DNA of 64,000 nt from Phytophthora hibernalis. Its lineage: Eukaryota > Oomycota > Peronosporomycetes > Peronosporales > Peronosporaceae. Within the stretch, counting starts at the first letter, position 1. The number at the start of each line of letters is the position of its first letter. The stretch is from positions 620,001-684,000 of the forward strand of contig JAAKBF010000048.1 of assembly GCA_012656075.1 (NCBI GenBank), in the 5' to 3' direction. The translations under genes and the position numbers were made by a program. Below the pieces are notes generated by a model. The model saw only the letters and a list, made by a program, of their open reading frames with translations, made no database searches and had not been told where the DNA came from. This document shows, one piece after another, positions 55,112-64,000 of this stretch.

Positions 55112-55864
55112 GCCGTATCTCTCAGTAATGCGACGTTTTAGTCGGTCGCATATCGGGGTACTTGTCTCGCCGCGAAGAAGCTTTTGTACTTCTCTAACCG
55201 CAGCTTTGAGACCTCGTGCCCCAGTCAGTGTTCCAGACATCGCATCCAGAATTGCTGTGCCCGGTGACAATCCCACGCAATATTCGTTGCGTGATTCGCT
55301 TGTCCTCGCAGTAGTCATCCATTGGGCAACCTACCGTATCCTCTTCACCTCTGTATTGAATGTTTAGCTGTTGTGTGGCCATCCGAAAGGTGACCCAAAC
55401 TTGGTAGTTAATCAGAAGATTGCGGTGGATCCACAACTGCCGAGGTGTTTGGCTCTGGTGGCCTCGGACCCAATCGTCCTTTACTCCTTTCATGTGCCAC
55501 TTGTCCAGTATACCCTGCAGCTTTGGACTCGCTTGGTTCCGCAAACGCCGTTTAGGCTGCAGCTTCAACTCCTTGATGATGTTCTTGTTGGGTTTTTGTC
55601 AGGAAGTGACCACGGATATCCGTGAATCAGTGGGTTAGCGTAGAACACAATTCCCCCAGGCTGTTTCGTCAGCGATACCAGGAAGAATATGGGGTCAATC
55701 TCGGCCCAATCGCGATGAATCATGTGGCTACAACGCATGCACGCCAGTCTGACCACATTCGCCATTCCAGACGACAATACGACGCGCCAAGCCTTGACAC
55801 TCGATGAAGCAGCCGCGCATCTGGAAGCAGCGTCAAGTGAGGAACAGGGCAACCGAGAATGCAA
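55055..55864 (-). pseudogene. LINE (L1/Tx1-like) ORF2 C-terminal fragment
   Basis: The minus strand reads GGIVFYANPLIHGYPWSLPD, then KLQGILDKWHMKGVKDDWV and LNIQYRGEEDTVGCPMDDY, a layout like the end of oomycete LINE reverse transcriptases with a degenerate zinc-knuckle region (zf-RVT). The tail ends in GLKAAVREVQKLLRG. Frames change several times. There is no endonuclease or catalytic RT core here. Confidence 0.35.
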
Positions 55865-55899
55865 TACTAAGATTAATACTTCACAGCCAAGAGCAGAAA

Positions 55900-56573
55900 T
55901 TAATCATTCAATTATTACCATTATTCCTGCCAATTCGAGTGCGCACCTCATCGACTGTGTTCACGTCCCACAGGTCGTGATTATACTGGAGACTCATGAG
56001 AATCTCGAGCTTGGTGGGGAGAGACTCTTCCGAAGGTCCGTCAGCACAACTTAGCTGCCGAAAAGAAGCGCTCGCACTCGTTAGACGTCGGCGGGACGTA
56101 TGCAACGTCCACGTATTGCGAGCGTTTCACTGCCTTGCGCTTCTTGAACGCCGCCTTAACTATTGAGCTGACCTCCGCGCCTTTGCTTGCGCCGTTTCGA
56201 GGGAAGATGATCTAAATTCGCAGCACGCCGACCTCTCAGCAACATTCAACGACTCTCCGCGCTGAAGCTCGATGAAGGCGTATTCCGGCGCCAGTAGAGC
56301 AGGTGCTGCGCTAGCGTCGGTCACATCTTCAGGGAGAAGGAGGAGAGCTTGGCGGGTCATGTTCGAAGTACTGGGACGAAATTGGAGAAGCTCTTGGTCG
56401 CTACTTGGTGAGCTCGAGAATGGCGCTGAAGCAGCCTTGCGCAACTCGATCTCTACGCGATCGACGACGTAATCTTGAGATGATGAAGCAGCAACCATCT
56501 TCACTTGGAACGATCTCGAGTCCTCCGAAAAAGAGCCTTTCCACCCCGGGTGCAAAACCACCAGTGGCGACAG
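55900..56573 (-). pseudogene. hAT transposase C-terminal (dimerisation) fragment
   Basis: The minus strand carries RPSTSNMTRQALLLLPEDV, an acidic part (APEYAFIELQRGESL) and, in the next frame, VDVAYVPPTSNECERFFSA, which is the classical hAT dimerisation box, then LPTKLEILMSLQYNHDLWD. It would complete the hAT gene at 48580-49860 but is inverted and 6 kb away, so it is another copy or was flipped by rearrangement. Confidence 0.65.
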
Positions 56574-56579
56574 GAAACT

Positions 56580-56930
56580 CTGGTGACATTAGGTCAACTG
56601 TGGTGGGCGTTGTGTAGTATTGGGTACACATTTCTCTGGCAAGTACGCAACCAAACGGTTCACGAAGGTCAGCATTGGCACTCCAAGCAACAACTGGAAT
56701 ACATGTGGACAACAAGTATCCGACAGCTCCGAGCAGTCGCACGGCGTGAACAACATCGAGGTGAAACACGAATCCAAGGGCTTCAGTTCCAGCTTAGTTT
56801 AGATTGTTTCATAGACATAGGTACGGATGTAGAACCAAAGGATTCACCTCCAGCTCCAGCTCCGTGGCTCAAAAAGAAAGAGTCTGCGTTGGTGAAGCGA
56901 CTGAGTGCATACCAGGCAGCTATTAACTAA
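56580..56930 (+). pseudogene. LINE C-terminal tail fragment
   Basis: The frame reads LGQLWWALCSIGYTFLWQVRNQTVHEGQHW, followed by an Arg-rich helix and a short Pro-rich end. LW..RN..VHEG is often seen at the C-terminus of LINE ORF2 in this group. It is opposite in orientation to 55055-55864. It ends at AAIN and TAA. Confidence 0.35.
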
Positions 56931-57147
56931 GGTTAAATAGACTACCTTCACTCTCTCTCTGGAAGACTACGTACAAATCTAAAATCATACGTCTTCATCA
57001 ACTAACACTTTCCGATGTTGCATACCAGGGGCACGACATTTTACCAGCCAACAGAAAACAAGCCCGAGCCACGTTTTGAAGAACTGGACGAGGGCACGAA
57101 CCAGCCAAAGTCGCCCAAAGACTAACTATTACTGGAAGTACTGATTC

Positions 57148-57768
57148 CTGCATCTTAGGGAGGTTCTGAAGCAACAAGCAGCAGCAGAAGCTGAGGCTCA
57201 ACAACGCGCTAACACTATCAAGGAATCATTACAAGGCGTGAAGGTACATCATGCTAAGCTTACTATTGGTAAAGTTAGGTCTTAGCACTCTGAGCATTTT
57301 TCTAACCGAAACCTGTTACCACGGTGTCGCCATTACAGGTGATTCCGCTGACAGGCAATGTTGAGGACTTGTTGTCCAAGAAGCGCTACTCCAACCTCTT
57401 CGATCACGTTTTCATCTCATCGCAACAGTGCCACACGCTTCAACCTCCTGAACTCGTGGACCAGTAATCGACAGCGGCATTCACGAGTATTTTGAATGAC
57501 GGTGCGACTGTGGATGTGGAGTCTTCTGTGTGAGTAAAGTCCTTTGCATCTTACTGGCGCATAACAATACTCTCAGAGTGTTTGTGCGTACAGGTTCATG
57601 CTACCTCAGAAAGAAAAGCAACGAGCACTCTACGTGACGACGCTGCATGAATGGACATCGCAGCACCGACTGGAGCTTATGTTTGACTTCGAACGTAAAA
57701 CAAATCAGTCCAATGAAGACTTGACCAAGATCAAGAATGCAGTACTGCGATTTAGCTACGATGGATAG
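57148..57768 (+). pseudogene. Possible axonemal dynein assembly factor 3 (DNAAF3/PF22)-like exons
   Basis: Three exon-like blocks with GT-AG borders: REVLKQQAAAEAEAQQRAN (near 57158-57243), VIPLTGNVEDLLSKKRYSN with LFDHVFISSQQCHTLQPPELVDQ (57340-57530), and FMLPQKEKQRALYVTTLHEW (57595-57768). The order of an LFDxVFxSS..H block, an ILNDGATVDVES block and an FMLPQKEKQRxxY block resembles the C-terminal domain of DNAAF3, which helps assemble dynein arms of the flagellum. A TAA stands in frame after ELVDQ (57466-57468), so the copy looks dead unless that base is wrong. The N-terminal half is absent. The family assignment is from memory of the motif pattern only. Confidence 0.4.
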
Positions 57769-58796
57769 AGAGGGTGTAGCTATTCGATAATGGCGGTCTT
57801 ACATGTATTTCAATGGCCGTCAGAAAAGTAGGATGAAAAACAAACGATTTCGGAGCTACATTTCTCCATGATCCTGGAGTTGCTTGAGGCGGTGGAGGCG
57901 AACCCGTGGTAAACTTCTAGTTAGGTGCGAATGTTTGAGGGCATAAGTTGCAACGCACTAAGATCCGTCAACGTACATGTACATTTACTACAAAAAACTG
58001 GGTCGCAAGTGTCTACAGAACTGATTTAGCTGATAAGCACTTCAGTTAATACGTCGAAGTAGTGATTAGCCACGACAGCAATACAATTACGGTTCTGTAG
58101 ACACGCTGGTCCAGAATATTTCCTGCGGAGAGCATCAGAGTGCAGATCGATGAATAGGACTCCTTCAACCAACTTGTTGCTAATACTTCGAAGTATAGCC
58201 CTTCATTTGAGTACCGGTATCGTTCCTATCAGTACCGGTATCTCTAACCGATACAATCCAAAAATGGCGCGACTTTTGCACGACGAATTCCAATCCATTT
58301 TTCTATAAACACTCACTTTGAAACTTACTTCAAGTACATGTAGTTTGCTGAGCTCAAAAGTAAAATCCAGAGCTGTTCAAGTCGCGGCATTGTATTATTA
58401 TTGACAGAATTACAGTCACAAAAAGGGGTGGCTGATTTAACCTGGCGCTTCGTGCAACGTAAGGGGAGATGCTTCAACTGGTTTCACAAACGGCACAGAA
58501 GCAGGACACCACCTTCATAAATGATACCCGTCTACCACAATATCCTCTCACATAATCCATTTCCCATCAATTAAATAAATCACCTCCCAACTATCATACC
58601 CTTGCAACCGCATACATTGCACTATCACTTCTCCTCGTCTAAGTTGCTTCAGTTTGCGCAACTTCAGTTTTGTCGGTGGTGCATCCTGCGGCCAGGGGAT
58701 CTTCCAGTCCGGAATCGCCAGCCAAAGTCTAATGCTGTCTCTTGTGCATCGCTCGCAGCCCCGCGTGGCTTTCCTAGCCCGCGCCAGCTCTCGCTC
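57769..58796. other. Upstream region of the glutamate dehydrogenase-like gene
   Basis: A short block (DEKQTISELHFSMILELLEAV near 57830-57905) could be one more exon of the preceding gene. The rest is AT-rich with an aatacttcgaagtata palindrome near 58187 and ggtatcg repeats (58210-58250). A minus ORF (58548-58937) is the antisense of the gene start and is not supported. No clear initiator was identified. Confidence 0.35.
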
Positions 58797-60374
58797 ATGT
58801 CGGACGTGCACGGCACGACCCACGGCAAGAAGCACTGGAAGAACAAGCCTCTGTTCCGTCGAGGGCGACAAGCGGTTCCGCAACGGCCAAGAGGCCGCCG
58901 ACATGCTCACGGACGAGGTGATTCGTCGTGATCCCAACCAGGTACGAAGCCCCCTTCCAGCTCAAAGTGAAGCCCTGTGTCTCTTCTTTCCAACGCACTA
59001 CTCACCGCCTCGTGACGACGTCTACAGGCCGAATACATGCAAGCCGTACAGAACTTCGTCAATTCCGTCGTCCCCGTGTTCGACCGCTACCCCAAGTACG
59101 CGTGGGTCATGAAGACACTCATGGAGCCTGAGCGCGTGATCCAGTTCCGCGTCCCGTGGATCGACGACGAAGGCAGCAGCCGAGTGAACCGCGGCTTCCG
59201 CGTGCAGTTCTCTAGTGCTCTGGGCCCGTTCATGGGCGGCCTGCGCTTCCACCCGGAGACGACGCACGGCATCGCCAAGTTCCTGGGCTTCGAGACCATC
59301 TTCCGCAACGCGCTGGCCGGTTCCTACGGTGGTGCACACGGCGGCTCGGACTTCAACCCCATGGACAAGAGCGAGTCGGAGATCATGCGCTTCTGCCAGT
59401 CGTACATGACGGAGCTGGCCAATTACATTGGACCCCACACGGACGTCCCTACGTCGGGTGTGGGCGTGGGGCCGCAGGAGATCGGCTACATGTTCGGCCA
59501 GTACAAGCGACTGCGTCAACTGCACCCAGGAGGCACTGAGGGCATTTTGAGTGGAGGCGCGTACCACTACCCGCAGGTCACGGGCTACGGTGTGGCTCAT
59601 TTCGCTAACCGCGCGTTGGAAACACGTGGAGAGTCGCTCAAGGGCAAACGCTGCCTCATCTCGGGCAGTGGCACCGTTGCGCTCAACGTGGCGCAGAAGC
59701 TGCTGGATTTGGGAGCTATTCCCATTGGCGTGAGCGACAACTTTGGGTACGTGATTGAGGACGCAGGATTCAACAACAAAAGTATGCGCGAGCTCAAGCG
59801 CATCAAGGAGGAGCGCAACGCCAGGCTGGGCGCTTACATCATGTCGTCCACCACGGCCAACTACCACCCGAGCGAGGAAGGCCGCCTGTGGGAGACCCCG
59901 TGCGACTACGCGTTCCCGTGCGCCATCCAGAACGACGTGGACGCTGACGCTGTGCGGCTGCTCGTCAAGAACGGATGCAAGGGCATCTTCGAGGGCGCCA
60001 ACTTCCCTGCACGGACGAGGCCATTAACCTCGTCAAGCAGCACGGTCTGGCCTTCGGCCCGAACAAGGCCGCTAATGGTGGCTCCTTCGCGCTCATCACC
60101 AAGAACTTGGGCTCTTCCACGCAGCTATCGGACGACGAGCTGGACAAGATCGTCAAAGGTACATTTCTGTATTCAGTTGTGAGATCGAGCTTGATGATTC
60201 TAACTCGAGGGTCGTGTTTTTGTTTTGTTTTCTGCAGAATACATGTACAAGCTTCACGACCGTGTGGCAGCTACTGCAGAGGAGTTCAACGCTGCTGGCG
60301 ACCTCCACGTCGGTGCTAACATCACGGCCTTCATGAGCGTGGCTGCCGCCATGTTCCGCCAGGGTGTGGTGTAA
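58797..60374 (+). CDS. Glutamate dehydrogenase-like protein lacking the usual catalytic residues
   Basis: Three exons: 58797-58941, 59028-60158, 60238-60374, with introns gtacga...ctacag and gtacat...ctgcag. Family blocks follow in order: RVPWIDDEGSSRVNRGFRV, GGLRFHP, KFLGFETIFRNAL, GSDFNPMDKSESEIMRFCQ, EIGYMFGQYKRL, TGYG, a Rossmann motif GSGTVALNV, and CAIQNDV with GCKGIFEGANFP. Normal hexameric GDHs have a Lys in GPyKGGLRFHP, a Lys in GGGKGGSDF and an Asp in PAGDIGVG. Here they read FMGGLRFHP (Met), GGAHGGSDF (His) and PTSGVGVG (no Asp). Substrate turnover is therefore doubtful, so a regulatory or other role is possible. Two one-base shifts (near 58848, and at ttccctgc near 60006) break the frame. 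The second is at a C run and may be an error. Confidence 0.75.
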
Positions 60375-61313
60375 ATAACCTCCCGGCTACGACCTGGGAT
60401 ATTATCCAGGGAACTACTAGGGTGCGTGCAAATTGTGAGACAGCAAGACGATGGAGAAAAACAGGCAGGTGGCAATGCGTCTGCGCTGCCCACCCCGCAG
60501 TACAGTACGCAAATGCTTTCACGCTCAATACAACTCACGAGTTTTGCTATCTGTCCGTGTGGTTCATGCTGCTGTTCGGAGGTGTGCGTGTGACAGCAGA
60601 AGATGCAGGAGATATCAGAGCCCGTGCAAGCGTGAAAGACGAAGATCCGATCCGTCCACCCAAGAGGTACTCGTCTGCACGACCTTCTTCAAAAGTCAAC
60701 AAAAGCGAGGGATTGTCTTACTGCGTGACCAGTTTCAGTCCACCCTCTGCTTCCGTCCAGCACTGCCGTTCAGCGCTACCGACGTACCAGATGAAGAGCC
60801 ACATTGCGCACGAAACGACAGGACCCCAACGGTTTTCAGGCTGTTGGTACATTTTGCACGCTAGTGCCGGCAGAGAAAGCTTCGTGGTCGATATCAATAT
60901 CGATCGCCATTCCGGTGCAGTGCGGATTGCTGGGTCACTTCACCCTGTTCAAGGTTTTGAGAGATCTATCGGATCTAACCTCCCGATCTTCCAGTCTCAC
61001 ACGCTGACGAAATTGTGCTAGCTGAAGGGTCAGCAGACAATTGACGTCAATCGAGATCATGTCGCGCGTTGCTTACTTCCGTTGGTGAGCCGTTGAAAAC
61101 GGAAAACGTTGTGCAAGTTCCACTCGACTCCTCGCAGTTCTGGAATCCGGCGGGCTGTTTCATTCGAGGTCACTTGAATTCCTGCGCTCTTCCTGCCCCA
61201 GTCCCACTTTGCTTAGCCTTTCAAGCTAAGTCAAGTCCACGCCCAGCGCGTACATCATTTCACCAAGGAGCTTGAGATATTCTGCTTCTGCAATCACCAG
61301 TGCCACTCACAAC
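60375..61313. other. Intergenic region between GDH-like and receptor genes
   Basis: Contains plus ORF 60422-61021 (199 codons) and others overlapping it. Composition and lack of motifs do not favour a gene. The string catcatttcaccaag near 61250, about 60 bp upstream of the receptor ATG, is a weak match to an oomycete initiator. Confidence 0.35.
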
Positions 61314-64000
61314 ATGCAGTCGATCGAGTTTTCACTACTGTTGAATTTCATACTCACTGCTGTTGTTAGTGCTGCTACTACAACGACTTCGAGTTCGCTC
61401 TCCTGCGATGGGGTTGCACTCAGTTCAGAGTCGTCGACCAAGTGGACTGTGAGCTGTATCTCCGCCGGTTCAACTACTACTTCGGCAGCTTCCTTCAATC
61501 CGTTGCTGGTGCGCAACTTCTACGTGAGCAGTGGGGAATACGTCGCTGCATCTTCATCCAATTTGGACCTCTCTTCAACTTTTTCGGAAGTCGACGAGCT
61601 TGTGTCTTCTTCAATCACGAACTTTTCGTTGCTAGCAGCTTCAGGGTTTACGCCCGATGTCCCCGTGGCTATCGTATCCACCGCTTTCGCTCAGCTATCT
61701 ACACTCCAAACTTTGTAAGATTGTGCTGTTTTTATCATTGTGCCATCTACAACAACTGATGTAGACTGTGTGAATGATTATTTACCAGACATTTGGAGGG
61801 CATTCCACTTGCTGACAGTGAACTGCACTTGGTGCTACCAACATCGATCGAGAAAATGTACGGCACCGCCTTTTCACCAGCATCGGTTGCATGATACTGA
61901 TATTGCTTGTGTTTTATGGACAGCTCGATCGTAGGTTGCGGGCTCAGTAACATCTCGTTCGAGTTTGCAGATGGCTCTTCGTTGGCAGAATCCGCGCTTA
62001 CCTTCATGTAAGCCTATACTACTGTAGTACTTGAAGTATTACTTTACTTGCCTCGTGAAGTCTTTCTAACCGATTCGTGTCTGTATTTCAGTGATCTCCG
62101 TCTAAATGATTTCAGTGGCGTCCCAGCTTCAATGTATGACTTACCGAATGGCGTATCCACTATCGACCTGCAAAGCAACGCCATGAATTTATCTTCGGAA
62201 ACCACTGCGCACAAAAAGCAACTTACTGCGTGGATTGACTCTAACGTATTACAGCTCGACAGCGACGCACTTTCAACATTGGCTTCTACTACCGGACAGG
62301 AGCGCGGTTCGGTTGTGGGCACCGCACTCCCGCTCACATCTTCCTCAGGAAGTGAAGAGAACGCCACAGCTACGAATGAGAGTAGCAGCATGAATGTGAT
62401 CCCGATCACCATTCTTGCCGTCGTGATCCCTGCAGTACTGGCTGTAGGCGTCATTCTGGGATTTGTCGTGCGTAAACGCAGACGGATGCAAGACCGAGAG
62501 AGTATCAGCATCCTGGATCTGCCCCACCATTTCGATAAGCGTGATAGGACAGATACGTCGGGGCACTTTACGGCAGTTGAAAGCGAGCTCTCTCGTAGCC
62601 GAATGTCGAGTAGTGGCGACCCCCAACAGGATAGCAGCGACCGTGGTTCCTGTGTCGCGCTAGGTGTTACTCCTTCAGATGCGGATCACCACCAGCAGTC
62701 ATCAGCAACAGCCAGTGTTGGCTACGTCAACTTGGGGTCACCACAAGAAGCTCACGAGATTTTCTCCTGGAAAAGGCAAATTTCCCTCCGCGTGGATGGC
62801 GACAGTGATCACTCGCTGGAACTTCTTAGTACTCACAGCACAGCTAGTGAAACTTCAATCCAGACACGTATTGCTACGCGCAAAGCTCTTCGATCAGCAC
62901 TGGAGAGATTACTTGCCGCGAAGTCGAACGAAGACACGTCACCGGGACTGATAACCGTGAACAACAACCAGTATTCATTCAGTCCTGGCTCCAAAATCGA
63001 GGAGACCCCAATCGCATTTTATGTCGATTGCCGTCATGTGGGCAGATGCTCCGAAGACGCAAGTTCAGAGCCTGCCCCTCCAGCACAACTTGTACTCAAA
63101 GTATTTATTGATGATGATGCCGATCTTGCAGGCCGTGAGAGCTACGCACTTTCGATTCTGCAGCATGATGACGCCACGTCCACCTTCGTACCTCGATTGT
63201 TTGATGATGCGCTTGAATACGAACTGGAGTTTGGGAACGCCAAGAACAACGACGATGTTGTAAAACTGAGCTGCTGTATCCTAATTTTAGAGAAACCGAG
63301 CTGCACCACTTTGCGTGATCATTTGGCAACATCTCGGGAACCATTGACTAAGCAAATTGCACGGGTGGTGAAAGCTTTGCGTGTACTCCACGCACGCGGA
63401 CTTGTTCACGGCGCACTCAACGCGGATAGTCTAGTAATGTGCTCTCCCAATGCTCAACTGAAATTCTGGGGCCTCGAGCATGCCACCAGAGCTGGACACA
63501 AGGTCCCGTGTCCCGATGATGAACTTCTAGATCTGTCTCAAGCGGAATGCGTCGCCCCGAGTTAGCTTTGCTTACGCTGGAGCAGAAACCGAGCTCACGA
63601 GCTTCGACCTCTTTGGATGTTTGGAGTCTTGGTGCGATGATCTTGAAGATGCATGCACCCGGTCGCCAACTCGAGGAGTTTAAAGGCTGCACATCTTCTC
63701 ATGAGGTATTTGAGCGACTCACCGCTTCTGATCTCGATGGCGAATTGGCTGATACGTGTTACTTTGAGCGGTCGATCGCTCAGTTTGTGCCAAGCAACGA
63801 TATGAAAGACGTTCTGCACTGGTGTCTGCAGCGCAATCCGACATCACGACCGTCGATAGACTTCATTTCCAAGCACAAAGCTTTCCAGACAAACGAACGT
63901 GAGGTGACGAGAGTGACAACAGTGAACAGTCATGTTGTACCCCGCCTGCTTTCTTCCATCCTCGAAGAGAAAGATGCCCTTGTAACTTCTGGGAGCCCGA
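61314..64000 (+). CDS. LRR receptor-like pseudokinase (runs off the window)
   Basis: Exons 61314-61714, 61789-61857, 61924-62007 and 62092 onward have clean GT-AG introns in phase. A signal peptide (MQSIEFSLLLNFILTAVVSA) and a Ser/Thr-rich ectodomain lead into leucine-rich repeats (LSTLQTLHLEGIPL, IEKISIVGCGLSNISF, FIDLRLNDFSGVP). A transmembrane helix (IPITILAVVIPAVLAVGVIL) and basic stop-transfer KRRRM follow. The cytoplasmic kinase fold keeps a Lys in LVLKVF. The catalytic loop reads HGALNADS in place of HRDLKxxN, and the DFG position reads FWGL, so phosphotransfer is unlikely. At about 63550 the frame shifts by one base: it then reads MRRPELALLTLEQKP, DVWSLGAMIL and CLQRNPTSRPS, the C-lobe. 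This type is common in oomycete genomes. The 3' end is outside the window. Confidence 0.75.

Noticed and set aside
60422..61021. 199-codon ORF downstream of the GDH-like gene
   Set aside because: No domain, overlapped by other frames of similar length, and no promoter or splice evidence.

Overview
This is eukaryotic nuclear DNA, most likely from an oomycete and probably Phytophthora or a close relative. The evidence is short introns of about 60-90 bp with GT-AG borders, an oomycete-type initiator (TCATTC then pyrimidines and CA..TTT) before a secreted-protein gene, an LRR receptor with a kinase-like tail, Ala/Ser/Thr-rich GPI-type secreted proteins, and a repeat load of MULE elements with a Ulp1-type protease, hAT, Tc1-like, gypsy, copia, a tyrosine-recombinase retroelement and Helitron-like units. 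No rRNA, tRNA, CRISPR array or bacterial-style operon was found. Most ORFs are exons or decayed transposon pieces, so many coordinates are spans, not exact gene models.

Layout. 0.5-1.3 kb: a small MULE-type MITE with a perfect 9-bp target duplication. 1.3-3.8 kb: two members of an unrecognised coiled-coil plus helical-module gene family. 4.3-11.6 kb: a decayed MULE (C48 protease gene and transposase gene, both minus) whose introns and flanks are studded with AACGTTGC. 11.6-16 kb: gypsy and copia remnants. 16.7-17.2 kb: a Harbinger-type MITE. 17.5-20.2 kb: pseudogenes (DENR-like, pogo-like, C48). 20.9-25.0 kb: a head-to-tail array of three Helitron-like units carrying GATAG satellite DNA. 26-34 kb: four more members of the helical-module family. 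31.7-45.3 kb: a long inverted repeat (arms about 5 kb, spacer about 3.1 kb), each arm carrying a copy of the same GPI-type gene and the same 2.29-kb hAT-like insertion in the first codons of a family member. 47-57 kb: a Tc1/IS630-like transposase, then a nest of hAT, DIRS/Ngaro-like and LINE pieces. 57.1-57.8 kb: exons resembling a dynein-assembly factor, with an internal stop. 58.8-60.4 kb: a glutamate-dehydrogenase-like gene that has lost the usual catalytic residues. 61.3-64 kb: an LRR receptor pseudokinase that runs off the window.

The most notable novelty is the helical-module family. At least seven copies share an N-terminal coiled coil (YERVLA...P.EL...N.VL..E), a basic NLS-like patch, and then several alpha-helical modules of about 75 residues, apparently one per exon, with splice donors at equivalent places. 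The family clusters at the inverted repeat, shows convergent overlapping genes and signs of partial gene conversion, and one member is fused to a WLTxxGNxxRWR (SANT-like) domain.

Several otherwise good genes are broken by single-base indels, often at runs of C or G. Some of these may be assembly errors rather than mutations, so pseudogene calls based on one frameshift are provisional.
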